Assembly: GCA_947643665.1 (NCBI GenBank)
Contig: CANRWW010000006.1
Span: 19,350 to 83,349 of the forward strand
From: an uncultured Porphyromonadaceae bacterium
GTDB lineage: Bacteria; Bacteroidota; Bacteroidia; Bacteroidales; Muribaculaceae
Length of the DNA: 64,000 nt
Direction: 5' to 3'
The translations under genes and the position numbers were made by a program. This document shows, in pieces, positions 28,551 to 37,730 of this stretch. How positions within the stretch are numbered: position 1 is the stretch's first letter; each line of letters starts with the position of its first letter. The notes beneath the pieces are model-generated. The model was not told the DNA's origin. It did not search any database and saw only the letters and a program-made list of their open reading frames with translations.

Positions 28551-31040
28551 TTATTTATTGGCGTTCTGATGTTCGAGCATCTTGATGAAGTATCCGCCTA
28601 CAACTGCACGTGCCATGAAACCGCGGCGGTGGTCATTGTCGGTAAATACCCAGTCGCTCATCGGCACACGGTCAACAGTCTCATTGTAGAAGCTGTGGAG
28701 CGGGGCGATGAAGGTTTCGAACGATTCCTGGTCGGGAGCCATGGTAGCTGTCCATACGATCCAGTCGCTCTTTGTGTAGCTTTCGCGGTTGTCAAGAGGC
28801 AGGCCGTATTTGTTCTGGCGTGTCTTGTAATAAGCGATTTCTTTGTCTACGATCTCTTTGGGGAATACATTCAGGCCAAGCAGCTTGTCCCATACGAGAT
28901 TGTATTTCTGGCTCCAGGTGCCCTCTTTGTCGAAGGTCAGGCGGTAGTGGTCGCCGTCGTTAGCCATTTGTTCCCACTTGGCTGCATAGTCGCGGGCTAT
29001 CTTGTAGTACTTTTCAGCTACCTCTGTCAGACCCTGCATTTCTGCCATTTGCGCGTATGCGGCAATGGCTACGATTGCTTTGGCAGAGAGGTTTACGTTG
29101 TGTGCGAAGTGGCCTGCGAAGTCGTCGGTGCAAAGCTGGTTCTCAGGATCAAGGCCATATTCTACCAGATAGTCAACCCATGTGGTGAGGGTTTTCCAGT
29201 GTTTCTTTGCATATTCGGGGCTGTTTTCCTGCTGGCATACGGCATCGGTGATGATGATCATGTTACCACCCTCTTCAATAGGCATGTCGCCTCCGTAAGT
29301 CTGGCCGTTGGCCTGGGGATATGTGCCTACGTCGTGCGCGGGGAAAGGTTTCTCCCAACGTCCGCTCTCGCTGTATTCATATATGAAGTTCATCAAGCCT
29401 TTGGCGAGTTCAGGGTTGTAGTAAAGGAAGAAAGGTGCTGAAGGGTAGGTGATATCAACAGTACCGATGGAACCGTTGGAGTCGTTCTCCTTTGAGAACA
29501 TGAGGATTTCGCCTGAAGGAGATTCCACGAGCTTGTGGGCTGCCAGTGTTTGGCGGTAAGCCAATGCGCAGAGTTCGGCGTATTTCTTGCCGCCGGCTGC
29601 AGTCGCATCTTCCATGAGCTGTTTGTCAAAGGCATAGCAACGGTCAATCAGTTTGTCATATTCGGCATTTGCAGCTGCAAACTGGCTTTCGATGGTCTTG
29701 GAGCCGTCGCGGTTCCAGTAAGGACGCAGGTTTTCGCCGAAGTACTGTATTGAGTATTTGTCGTCATAGCCGATCATGATTTTGCCTGTGGCTGATTTTA
29801 CTTCACCAAGGTCACATACGAGAGCCATCTGTCCTTCGGCATCCTCGCCTGAGGTTGTGTCGGAGAGCTTTTCACCTTTCACGAAGTTCGCACGGAGGGC
29901 GTCAGCACCGCCAACACCGTATGTGGTGTTTTCTGAAGGTGCTGCCATATAGAAGTGTCCCCAGTCAATGCGCACATGGTCGCCCCGTTTTGCGAGTGTG
30001 TTCTGCTCCTTGCTTCCGCTCTTCAGATATACGAGGCCATCTTTTTCGTATGCTTCGGTGGATGATGCCTGGTAAGGCTGGTCAAGTGCCCAGCGGGGAG
30101 ATGCTTCAAAGTAGATTTCCACATCGTGGTCTTTCCCGTCATTGGAATCTACGGTATAGGTCATATAGTTCACCGGACGGCTGAGAAGGTCAAGATCGTC
30201 CATGAACATGGGGGCTGAGAATGTCAGCGCGAGGTTCACGTCACCACAAGTGAATGTATAGTGTGTCTGTGTGGCCTGTACGTCGACAGAAGTCTGGTCT
30301 GCTGTACGGTCAAAAGAAGTGTTGGCTTCTTTCGGTACGAGGAGGCCGAAATCCAGCAGGCCGTTGCCTACAGGGTTGATACATTCTGCGGCAATTGTGT
30401 TTGTGCCTTCACGGAGTGCCGCACGGGCTTTGTCATCAAGTTTTATTACTTTGTTTTTATTGCATACGGGGCCGGTGCTGTATATTTGGGTGCCGTTGAT
30501 GTAGAATACGGCATCGTCATCGTTTGAGAATTCAAGATATACAGGACGGTTGCCGAGCTTTTCGGTTATGTCAACTGTGCGGCGTACCCATATTTCGCGG
30601 GTTCCCCATTGTGTTTTTGCAGTCGGTTCATTTTCCATTGTGCCGAATGCGCCGCGGTCGCTCTTCCATTTTGAATCATCGAAGTTTTCGGCAGTCCAGT
30701 TGTCTGCGGGCTTCTCTGTAGTCCAGCGGCCTGTCCAGTCTGCTTGCTGTGATGTGGGCACGATAGGTTTCATCTCCTGTTCTTCAAGACCCATGAAGCG
30801 ATAGGGGACACCATCTACTTTCAGGACGCCGATGAACGGGAAGCCTATGCCTGTCCAATGCATTACGGACGATTCATAAAGCTGATCTGTTGGTGACCAT
30901 GCACTTGTGTATGGGTCAATGGTTACCAATGGGTAAGCCGGTGCCCTCAGGTCATTTTTGATTACCTCATGTGTGGCGCTTCCAGAGCCGCAAGAGATGA
31001 GGCATGGTGCGAGCAGTGTCGCGAGAACCAGTTTTTTCAT
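28551..31040 (-). CDS. GtaA-like lipoprotein (DUF4964/DUF5127/DUF4965/DUF1793)
   Basis: An 829-residue protein with a lipobox ('CLISCGSGS', Cys17), so probably outer-membrane anchored. Order: DUF4964-like N-terminus ('RAPAYPLVTIDPYTSAWSP'); an inserted galactose-binding-like beta domain (about 85-240, 'DNWTAENFDDSKWK'); DUF5127-like beta domain; then DUF4965/DUF1793 (about 480-825) with 'VDITYPSAPFFLYYNPEL', 'FPAHDVGTYP' and 'QLCTDDFAGHFAHN', probably an (alpha/alpha)6 barrel. Fungal relatives are called glutaminase A, but barrel fold and glycosidase neighbours make a role on glycans plausible. One of three paralogues here. Confidence 0.85.
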   Translation of the reverse strand: MKKLVLATLLAPCLISCGSGSATHEVIKNDLRAPAYPLVTIDPYTSAWSPTDQLYESSVMHWTGIGFPFIGVLKVDGVPYRFMGLEEQEMKPIVPTSQQADWTGRWTTEKPADNWTAENFDDSKWKSDRGAFGTMENEPTAKTQWGTREIWVRRTVDITEKLGNRPVYLEFSNDDDAVFYINGTQIYSTGPVCNKNKVIKLDDKARAALREGTNTIAAECINPVGNGLLDFGLLVPKEANTSFDRTADQTSVDVQATQTHYTFTCGDVNLALTFSAPMFMDDLDLLSRPVNYMTYTVDSNDGKDHDVEIYFEASPRWALDQPYQASSTEAYEKDGLVYLKSGSKEQNTLAKRGDHVRIDWGHFYMAAPSENTTYGVGGADALRANFVKGEKLSDTTSGEDAEGQMALVCDLGEVKSATGKIMIGYDDKYSIQYFGENLRPYWNRDGSKTIESQFAAANAEYDKLIDRCYAFDKQLMEDATAAGGKKYAELCALAYRQTLAAHKLVESPSGEILMFSKENDSNGSIGTVDITYPSAPFFLYYNPELAKGLMNFIYEYSESGRWEKPFPAHDVGTYPQANGQTYGGDMPIEEGGNMIIITDAVCQQENSPEYAKKHWKTLTTWVDYLVEYGLDPENQLCTDDFAGHFAHNVNLSAKAIVAIAAYAQMAEMQGLTEVAEKYYKIARDYAAKWEQMANDGDHYRLTFDKEGTWSQKYNLVWDKLLGLNVFPKEIVDKEIAYYKTRQNKYGLPLDNRESYTKSDWIVWTATMAPDQESFETFIAPLHSFYNETVDRVPMSDWVFTDNDHRRGFMARAVVGGYFIKMLEHQNANK

Positions 31041-31145
31041 GTTATATGTCAGTTAGTTAGTTGTTGTCGTTGTGATGCGCTGATTTATTGCAATAATATT
31101 TATCAGTATGATGGTGCGGTTTGGGAGCTTCGGTTTCCAAAGTCC

Positions 31146-32495
31146 TTATTTCTTCCCCTTCACTAGCACTTGCGGCGCTATTGCAAGCATCATTGCAGGC
31201 ACGGAGGATGCGGCATAACTACCGATCATGTTTTCATCAGTGGTGGGCTTCCAGGACTCTCCGTCGCAAATGTTCCGGTTGCGGTCGCGGTTTTTCCAAC
31301 CTTCCTCTATGTTGTGCACAATGAATTGGCGATACTGTGGCTGGCCGCATTCATCGGTGAGTATTTTCATGTATTCAACCCATATAGCAGGATAAACACC
31401 TTGTTCCAGGCTCCCTTGGTCGTAAGGCTTGCGATGGTTATGCGCCCATGGGAGCATACCATGTTCGGCAGACATCACATTGATGGAGTAGTCAGCTCCT
31501 TTCATGGCATTTCTTAGGTAGCGTTCGTCGCCGGTATTCAAATACAATAGTGCGGAAGCCCCTATGTATGTCCCCTGGTTGTAAATGAGCGGATGGCCTC
31601 CGGCATGGTCGCCATGGCGGCTGTCGTGTATCATGCCTGTGGTTGTGTCTGCAAGGTTTTTGGTGCTCCAGTCATAAATCTCTTTTGCCATTTCCAGATA
31701 ACGCTCTTTGGTTTCGTAGTTGGGACGTTTGAACACGCCGTATTTGTTTCCCCACCAGGTGGCGTTGGGGTCTTCAGTGCGGTCTTCAGGGGCAGCTTCG
31801 TGCAGAAGCATGGCGGCTACGATTGTAGGGAAGTTAATGCACGACATTTTGCCGTGGCCGGCTTCGTTGGCCCGTGGAGCGTCAATCGGCTGCCATTGCC
31901 AGAACATGCCGCCGCCAAGTCCTTTTTCGGGATCTGCGTACGAACCTGTGTCGCCTACTCTAGGTGAGCCGTACCATACGCGGGCGAAACTTTTCTCTGC
32001 AAGTGTGCGGTAAAGTTCGTTGCCGGTGGCAAGATAAGCGCGTGCCATCGTTATTGTCCACCACTGTATGTCGTCATATATGAACCATCCTCGGTTCAGG
32101 TCGCAGTCGTCGAAATCGAAATTGAGGTAGTGGGCTATGTTTCCGTCAATAATTTTGCCAAGGAGCTCGGAATATTCTTTTTCCCTTTTTTTATCTCCTG
32201 ATTTTTTTGCGAACTCCACGGCATTTATCGCCATGTCAACATACATTGGCTGGCACCATATCGCGGCAGCGCCTCTGTCGCGTCCTTTGGCGGCGTGGTC
32301 GCGGTCCGTGTTTTTGTAGATATACTTGTTCCGGTCAAGGTATACGTCGTTGAAAGCATCGTATGCGGTCCATACATCGGATACTGTAATTCCTGTCGCT
32401 GTTTCAGAGGTTTTATCGGATGTATTTGTCTTTGCATTTGTTCCGATGCAGATTGCCGCGCTTGTGATGGCAGCCAGCAGAAACTTGTAATTCAT
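31146..32495 (-). CDS. GH76 family glycoside hydrolase (endo-alpha-1,6-mannanase type)
   Basis: A 449-residue (alpha/alpha)6 enzyme with a signal peptide ('MNYKFLLAAITSAAICIG'). The paired catalytic aspartates of GH76 are Asp141-Asp142 in 'WFIYDDIQWWTITMARAY'. 'YNQGTYIGASALLYLNTGDE' in the C-terminal half matches the family's conserved barrel helix. GH76 enzymes cut the alpha-1,6-mannan backbone of yeast mannoprotein-type glycans. It lies upstream of the GtaA-like, GH92 and GH43 genes on the same strand, with 105 bases to the next gene. The C-terminus is basic ('VKGKK'). Confidence 0.9.
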   Translation of the reverse strand: MNYKFLLAAITSAAICIGTNAKTNTSDKTSETATGITVSDVWTAYDAFNDVYLDRNKYIYKNTDRDHAAKGRDRGAAAIWCQPMYVDMAINAVEFAKKSGDKKREKEYSELLGKIIDGNIAHYLNFDFDDCDLNRGWFIYDDIQWWTITMARAYLATGNELYRTLAEKSFARVWYGSPRVGDTGSYADPEKGLGGGMFWQWQPIDAPRANEAGHGKMSCINFPTIVAAMLLHEAAPEDRTEDPNATWWGNKYGVFKRPNYETKERYLEMAKEIYDWSTKNLADTTTGMIHDSRHGDHAGGHPLIYNQGTYIGASALLYLNTGDERYLRNAMKGADYSINVMSAEHGMLPWAHNHRKPYDQGSLEQGVYPAIWVEYMKILTDECGQPQYRQFIVHNIEEGWKNRDRNRNICDGESWKPTTDENMIGSYAASSVPAMMLAIAPQVLVKGKK

Positions 32496-32522
32496 GTTTT
32501 GACTATGATTGGTTTTGAGATT

Positions 32523-32531
32523 GTAAAGTTA
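32523..32531 (-). promoter_or_regulatory. Possible -7 element for the GH76 gene
   Basis: On the minus strand the sequence is TAACTTTAC, one change from TAnnTTTG, 28 bases upstream of the GH76 ATG. No clean -33 element and no TGAACA repeat pair at the spacing seen elsewhere. Confidence 0.4.
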
Positions 32532-32642
32532 CGAAAAATAATCCGTATATGGAAGTTCAATCTTTTCCAGGATTGCTTAAATGCCGCTGATGATAGTAAT
32601 ATACATCAATGATAAGTTTTTATAGCCATTTTTAACAAAAAA

Positions 32643-32679
32643 ACAGGGTCGCATTCCTGTTTTTGGAATGCGACCCTGT
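32643..32679 (-). terminator. Terminator of the GtaA-GH2 fusion gene
   Basis: A 15-base perfect inverted repeat (32643-32657 with 32665-32679, core CAGGGTCGCATTCC). On the minus strand it is followed by a T7 run, 35 bases after the stop of the gene at 32714. Confidence 0.88.
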
Positions 32680-32713
32680 ATCTGATTATCTCTTGGAACT
32701 GAATTGCATGCTT

Positions 32714-35700
32714 TTAGAACTTGCGTAGTTCCTTGCGTACGGTACCGTTGGCTTCTTTTATGATATTTACTCCCGATACCGGGCCATTGAGACGCATGCC
32801 CATGATGTTGTAATATTCAGCTTCACCGTTTGTTTTATCGCTTACAGGCAGGTCTGTCCCGGAGAAATTGCCGAAAACCTTTGAAAGATTGCCTGTGGCT
32901 TCTTTCAGGCCGTCTTCGTCAAATTTGATTATCTCGCGGTCATATGTCATGATGCCGTTCACCTCGGTTTCCACGTCGGTGGTCTGGGTATATACAGCTG
33001 CGCTGTAGTTGATTTTTACGCCATCTTTTTCGTAACCTTTGGCAAGTTCGGCTATCTGGCCTGCCAGTTTTGTATATGCGGCCGTGATAGTGCGCGAATT
33101 TGTGTAGGTGTTGTAGGTCTGCGCGTCGCGTTCATACCAGCGGTGTCCGTTTATATTACGTCCAAGTCCGCCATATTCGCCGAGCACCATGGGACGGGTA
33201 GAGTCAAAGATCCTCTCTTCAAGCACTATCGGTTGCCCATAAGTGTGCTGGTCTACGAAAGTGCCTTCACCCAGACGGTAGTGGTTGCCGCCGCTCGCAG
33301 GGTTGACCAGACGGGTCGGGTCAAGTTCCTGTGTGAAATCTGTTATTTCAGCGGTCTTGAACTGTCCCCATGCTTCATTGAACGGTGTCCATACCACGAT
33401 GCAAGGGTTGGAATAGTGCTGGTCAATGATTTCTTTCCATTCGGCGCGGAAATTTTTCTCCACTGTGGCATCCTGGTTGCAGTCATGCTCGTCATAATAG
33501 CGGTCTGTGACCCATCCTTCGTGTCCGCGGAACTGTGACGGCATATCCTGCCATACAAGCATTCCGAGACGATCGCAATGGTAATACCAGCGGCGTGGTT
33601 CCACTTTCATATGCTTGCGGATCATGTTGAATCCCCATTCTTTGGTCTTCTCTATGTCATAAAGAAGGGCTTCATCTGTCGGGGCTGTCAGGAGGCCGTC
33701 GGGCCAATAGCCCTGGTCAAGTGGTCCGAACTGGAATAAATCATCGTTGTTGAGTTGCAGGCGCCAGTATCCTTCGTCGTTTTTCGCATAGGAAATCTTG
33801 CGCATTGCTGCGTAGCTGTTTACTTCGTCAAGTGTCTCTCCTCCGTTGGCAAGTGTGACTGTCACATTGTAAAGGTAGGGATCGTTGGGATGCCAGAGGC
33901 GGGGAGAGGTAATGTCGAAAGTCACGCTTGCGTTGGCTGCGGCATCAACACTTTTGCTGTCTATTACATTTTCGCCATCTTTGAGGGTTACGGTCACCGT
34001 ACCTGAAGGAGTGCCTGTATAGGCCATGTCAAATTTCAGGGTGCTGTTGTCTACATCAGGGGTGATACGCAGGTCGTCAAGGTGGGCGTTGTCCACAGGT
34101 TCCATCCATACGCTCTGCCAGATCCCGGAAGTTGCTGTGTACCATATGCTGCCTCGTCCGTCGGGATAGCGGCGCTGTTTGCCGACTGGCTGGCGTCCTT
34201 CGTCTGTATTGTCTGTGACTTTTACATAAAGCGTGTGGGTGCCTTCTTTCGCACGGCTGGTTATGTCAACAGAAAAGGCTGTATGTCCGCCCGTGTGGCT
34301 TGCCACACGGTTGCGTGTGGTTGTCCCGTCAATGTAAACGTCGGCAACGTAGTCTACGGCTTCGAAGTTCAGTACGATGTTTTTACCGGACCATTCTTCA
34401 GGGATGGTTATCTCGCGTTTGTACCAGAGTACATGTCCAGGCTCTAGCGGGCGCATTACGCCCGAAAGGCTGGACTCAACGGGAAAAGGGACGAGTATCT
34501 TCCCCTCGTATTCTTTAGGTGCGGTGCCTGTGGTGAAAGCATAGTCCCAAAGCCCGTTAAGGCTCTGCCATTCATCTCTTGCCATCTGGGGGCGCGGATA
34601 TTCGGGATGGGCATTGTCGGGAGATACGTCTGCTGCCCAGCGGGTCTTGATATGGTTGCCTTTAGGCTCCCATGCCACCTCTTCCTTTGTAGGTTTGATG
34701 CGGTCTACAAGTACTTTCATCCAGAGTCCGCCGATTACCGAGCGACCGCTGAAGTTGCAGGTTACACCCGTATGGGACTGGTAGTAGTCGCTCAAAGGAA
34801 TGCGTGAGGTGGTTTCATTCATGTAATCCCAGTGGCGGTCTGAGAACTTGAGGAATGTTTCGGTGTCCGGTGCCATTGATGCTGTCCAGAAAATCCAGTC
34901 GCTCTTTGTCTGAAGGTCGCGGCTGTCAAGAGGCAATCCGTATTTCTGCTGTTTGCTCAGGTAGAATTTCAGTTCGCGGTCAAGCACTTCACGTGGGAAG
35001 AGGTTGTATCCCCATGCCACATCCCATAACATGTTGTATTTCTGGCTCCAGGTTCCTGATTTGTGGAATTCCATGCGGTAGTGGTCGCCGTCGCGTGCGT
35101 CTCCTTCCCAGATCAAAGCCATATCTTTGGCGGCTTGTTTGTATTTTTCAATATCGCGTGTATTGCCGTCAATGTAAGGGATGAGTTCGGCATAGGCTCC
35201 GACAGCGAGGATTGCTTTTACAGAGAGGTTGGTATTCTGTTCGCTCGGACCCTTGAAGTCGTCGGTGCAAAGCTGGTTGCCGGGATTCTGTCCCTCTTTG
35301 CGGCAGAATTCCGCCCATGTGCGAAGTACATTCCGATATGGTTTGAGCCATTCTCCATCGCCGGTGAGGCGGCATATGGCGTTCGCAAGTATCAGTACGT
35401 TGGCAGATTCTTCCAGTGGCATGGAGTCGCCGTATACCATTCCATTGGCGCGCGGGTAGATTCCGAGGTCGTGGGCTGCGCAGTTTTTCCCTTTGCGTTC
35501 GTCGCTGAGTGCGTAGTCAAGGATTGAGAATATCATGCCTTTCTGCAGGTCTATGTTGTAGAGAAGGTAGATCGGGCATTCGGGGTAGGTAAGGTCCATT
35601 GTATTCACAAAACCTCCCGATTTGTTTTCTTTAGAGAAATACAGCGTTTTGCCGGTATCGTCGCGGAAAAGTTTGTGTGCTGCCATTACCAGGCGGTAGT

Positions 35701-37222
35701 TGGCTGCGAGTTGTTCGGCATATTTTACATTGCCGGCTGCGAGACCGTCGTCATAGATCATTTTGTCAAGTGCGCGGCAGCGTTCCATATTGTCGGCATA
35801 GTTGTCGCGGAATTCCTCAAACGCTTCAAAAATGGTTTTGCCGTCTCTGGCGTAATACGCCTTGTAGTTTTTATGCATGTATTGCATGTCCCATACTTCA
35901 TCGTAACCGATCATCATGAAGTCACGGGCTTCGTCTACTGAGCCAAGATCGTTTACAAAAGCAAGTGTGGGCATGGTGCTGCGGTTGGTGCTGCGTACCG
36001 GTTCTTTCTCGCTGGCGGGCAGTTTGCCTGTTGAGACAAATGTGCGCTGTGTGGACAACGGGTCTGCTACTGTAATATTACCGTTGATAGCGGGAATATA
36101 CAGGTATCCCCAGTCAATGGCCACCATGTCGCCTGTACGTTCAAGTACGGGCTGTTCCTCGGAGCCGGCGCGCAGATAGTCGGTGCCGTTCACTTTGGTT
36201 ATATCCGAGATTGTGGGCTGTCCCATCTCATGCACTGTAAGCTGGGCGCTTGTGCCAAGGTAGAACTGGACGTCATGTTTCTTTCCGTCTGTAGATTTTA
36301 CCTGATATGAGATGTAGTTGATCGGAGTGGAAATCATATCAAGGTCGTCAATAAGCATCGGGGCGGTAAAGACCACGTCAAGATTGACCGGGCCACAGGT
36401 GAAATTGTAAAAACTGCTGCATGCCATTACGTCAACGGAGTTCTGTTTCGCCTGTTGCACGGCTTCGTCTTTTGTAAGCAGGTTTTTGTAGAGTCCGAAG
36501 TCGACATACGCACCTCCGAATGTATTGTGGCAGTGTGCTGCCATTACATTTTTGCCGGGTTTGAGGGCGGCTTTCATTTCTGCTGTGAGTTGGCGTTCTT
36601 CACCTTGGATCCATGTCTCACCGGTTTTTGCCACCAGCGTACCGTTGATGTACATCTCAAACACATCGTCGTGAGAGAACATAACCCAAAGATCCTGTGC
36701 GATATCATCTGCTGTGAGGTTTATTTCACGGCGCACATATATATCGCTGTTTTCAGCTGTCCACGAATTGTTTACGTTCGGATACTGGCCGGGAGAGCCC
36801 CATGCGGCCTTTTCTTTGGCCCAGCTGCTGTCGTCAAAATCATATTTTGTCCAGTCCAGATTGCTTTGACGGGAATAGCTTACTGTGCCTTCCCATATCG
36901 GGCCGTCAATTGTCATGGGATGTACCGGAGCTAGAAGGTTTTTCTTCTCTTGTCCCATGAAACGGTATGCCACGCCATCCACGCGCAGTATGCCGTCAAT
37001 TGCTTTTTCGCGTTCGCTCCAATGGCGTGTCGGACCACCGTTAAGTTCGTTATAGTTTGACCATATTGAGAAAAATGGGTCATTGACGATAACTGGTACC
37101 GATGGTAGTCGCAAATTGTTTTCTTTGTACGGTTTGAAGTCTTCGGGCGTCTGGGCAAATGCCGGCATGCTTAATGCTGCTGACAATGCCACGTATCCCA
37201 ATAGTTTTCCGATGGGTTTCAT
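32714..37222 (-). CDS. GtaA-like / GH2 fusion protein
   Basis: A 1,502-residue exported protein; the start at 37222 opens a signal peptide ('MKPIGKLLGYVALSAALSM'), while the longer frame up to 37321 crosses the promoter. Residues about 20-835 are GtaA-like, closest here to the gene at 50983: 'NLRLPSVPVIVNDPFFSIWS', a galactose-binding-like insert, then 'LCTDDFKGPSEQNTNLS'. Residues about 865-1450 are GH2: jelly roll ('SLNGLWDYAF'), Ig-like, and TIM barrel with acid/base Glu (about 1281) in 'TPFNEAWGQF' and nucleophile Glu (about 1347) in 'VLGEYGGLG'. The tail ('YNIMGMRLNGP') looks like a short sorting/anchor tail. The GH2 sugar (Gal, GlcA or Man) is undetermined. Its promoter carries the TGAACA repeat pair. 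Confidence 0.88.
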   Translation of the reverse strand: MKPIGKLLGYVALSAALSMPAFAQTPEDFKPYKENNLRLPSVPVIVNDPFFSIWSNYNELNGGPTRHWSEREKAIDGILRVDGVAYRFMGQEKKNLLAPVHPMTIDGPIWEGTVSYSRQSNLDWTKYDFDDSSWAKEKAAWGSPGQYPNVNNSWTAENSDIYVRREINLTADDIAQDLWVMFSHDDVFEMYINGTLVAKTGETWIQGEERQLTAEMKAALKPGKNVMAAHCHNTFGGAYVDFGLYKNLLTKDEAVQQAKQNSVDVMACSSFYNFTCGPVNLDVVFTAPMLIDDLDMISTPINYISYQVKSTDGKKHDVQFYLGTSAQLTVHEMGQPTISDITKVNGTDYLRAGSEEQPVLERTGDMVAIDWGYLYIPAINGNITVADPLSTQRTFVSTGKLPASEKEPVRSTNRSTMPTLAFVNDLGSVDEARDFMMIGYDEVWDMQYMHKNYKAYYARDGKTIFEAFEEFRDNYADNMERCRALDKMIYDDGLAAGNVKYAEQLAANYRLVMAAHKLFRDDTGKTLYFSKENKSGGFVNTMDLTYPECPIYLLYNIDLQKGMIFSILDYALSDERKGKNCAAHDLGIYPRANGMVYGDSMPLEESANVLILANAICRLTGDGEWLKPYRNVLRTWAEFCRKEGQNPGNQLCTDDFKGPSEQNTNLSVKAILAVGAYAELIPYIDGNTRDIEKYKQAAKDMALIWEGDARDGDHYRMEFHKSGTWSQKYNMLWDVAWGYNLFPREVLDRELKFYLSKQQKYGLPLDSRDLQTKSDWIFWTASMAPDTETFLKFSDRHWDYMNETTSRIPLSDYYQSHTGVTCNFSGRSVIGGLWMKVLVDRIKPTKEEVAWEPKGNHIKTRWAADVSPDNAHPEYPRPQMARDEWQSLNGLWDYAFTTGTAPKEYEGKILVPFPVESSLSGVMRPLEPGHVLWYKREITIPEEWSGKNIVLNFEAVDYVADVYIDGTTTRNRVASHTGGHTAFSVDITSRAKEGTHTLYVKVTDNTDEGRQPVGKQRRYPDGRGSIWYTATSGIWQSVWMEPVDNAHLDDLRITPDVDNSTLKFDMAYTGTPSGTVTVTLKDGENVIDSKSVDAAANASVTFDITSPRLWHPNDPYLYNVTVTLANGGETLDEVNSYAAMRKISYAKNDEGYWRLQLNNDDLFQFGPLDQGYWPDGLLTAPTDEALLYDIEKTKEWGFNMIRKHMKVEPRRWYYHCDRLGMLVWQDMPSQFRGHEGWVTDRYYDEHDCNQDATVEKNFRAEWKEIIDQHYSNPCIVVWTPFNEAWGQFKTAEITDFTQELDPTRLVNPASGGNHYRLGEGTFVDQHTYGQPIVLEERIFDSTRPMVLGEYGGLGRNINGHRWYERDAQTYNTYTNSRTITAAYTKLAGQIAELAKGYEKDGVKINYSAAVYTQTTDVETEVNGIMTYDREIIKFDEDGLKEATGNLSKVFGNFSGTDLPVSDKTNGEAEYYNIMGMRLNGPVSGVNIIKEANGTVRKELRKF

Positions 37223-37310
37223 AAAATTAGTATGTGAAATGGTATTTAATAATTGGCAAAAAAATATCCGGAGCCTTGGAATGTCCGGTTCATTTATATA
37301 CATTATGCTG

Positions 37311-37376
37311 CAAAAATACATTAAGCAGCGTTAAGATTGCGGCTTCACCTGTTCAAAGAATGTGAATTATCGTTCA
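37311..37376 (-). promoter_or_regulatory. Promoter with 21-bp-spaced TGAACA direct repeats (for the GtaA-GH2 gene)
   Basis: On the minus strand: TGAACGA (37376-37370), TGAACAG (37355-37349), and -7 box TATTTTTG (37318-37311). Half-sites are 21 bp apart and the inner one starts 37 bp before the -7 box, exactly as in the promoters at 37419 and 40669. The leader to the ATG is about 80 bases. Confidence 0.78.
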
Positions 37377-37418
37377 TCACGGGATTGTTGAACTTTTTGG
37401 CGGTTTTCAATACGCAAA

Positions 37419-37484
37419 TGACATGATAATTTTGTTTTTTGAACAGTTATTTTTTATGGTTTGCCTCAGTATCATGTATTTTTG
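37419..37484 (+). promoter_or_regulatory. Promoter with 21-bp-spaced direct repeats (for the 916-residue protein)
   Basis: TGACATG (37419-37425), TGAACAG (37440-37446) and -7 box TATTTTTG (37477-37484). The half-sites are 21 bp apart; inner site to -7 is 37 bp. The stretch ATGGTTTGC between them is also kept in the promoter at 40669. Confidence 0.8.
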
Positions 37485-37590
37485 TGCCGATGAATACTGT
37501 GAAAAATTGTCAATGATCAAGATGATATCTAGGTCTTTTGCATACGAAAATTTTTAACCTTAAGTTAAATACTGAAATTACTTATTATTT

Positions 37591-37730
37591 ATGAAACAAA
37601 GAGACTTAATTCTCGGATTAGGGTTCCTCGGCGCTTTCACCATGGCGGCACAGTCACCTTATACAGGCAGTGTGGCTCCTACAGAAGGCAGCGCGGACTT
37701 CTATCTGTATCAAGTAGAAAGCGGCAAGTG
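37591..37730 (+). repeat. 5' repeat of the twin genes, copy 1
   Basis: The first 140 bases of the gene match 40851-40990 with five mismatches by eye (signal peptide and start of the first lectin-like unit). Divergence is marked right after. Confidence 0.85.

Larger units (their letters stand above)
37223..37590. other. Divergent intergenic region (368 bp)
   Basis: No gene. It holds two back-to-back promoters with the same operator layout: a minus one at 37311-37376 and a plus one at 37419-37484. The two outer half-sites are 43 bp apart. The plus leader of about 100 bases contains TTTAACCTTAA, also found in the leader of the gene at 40851. Confidence 0.8.

Noticed and set aside
28569..29441. 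Long antisense frame (290 codons) within the GtaA-like gene
   Set aside because: Opposite strand encodes a clear protein family; codon-bias shadow.
32555..32559. A TGAAC on the minus strand upstream of the GH76 gene at 31146 as a fifth operator
   Set aside because: No second half-site at 21 bp and the distance to the -7-like box is 28, not 37.
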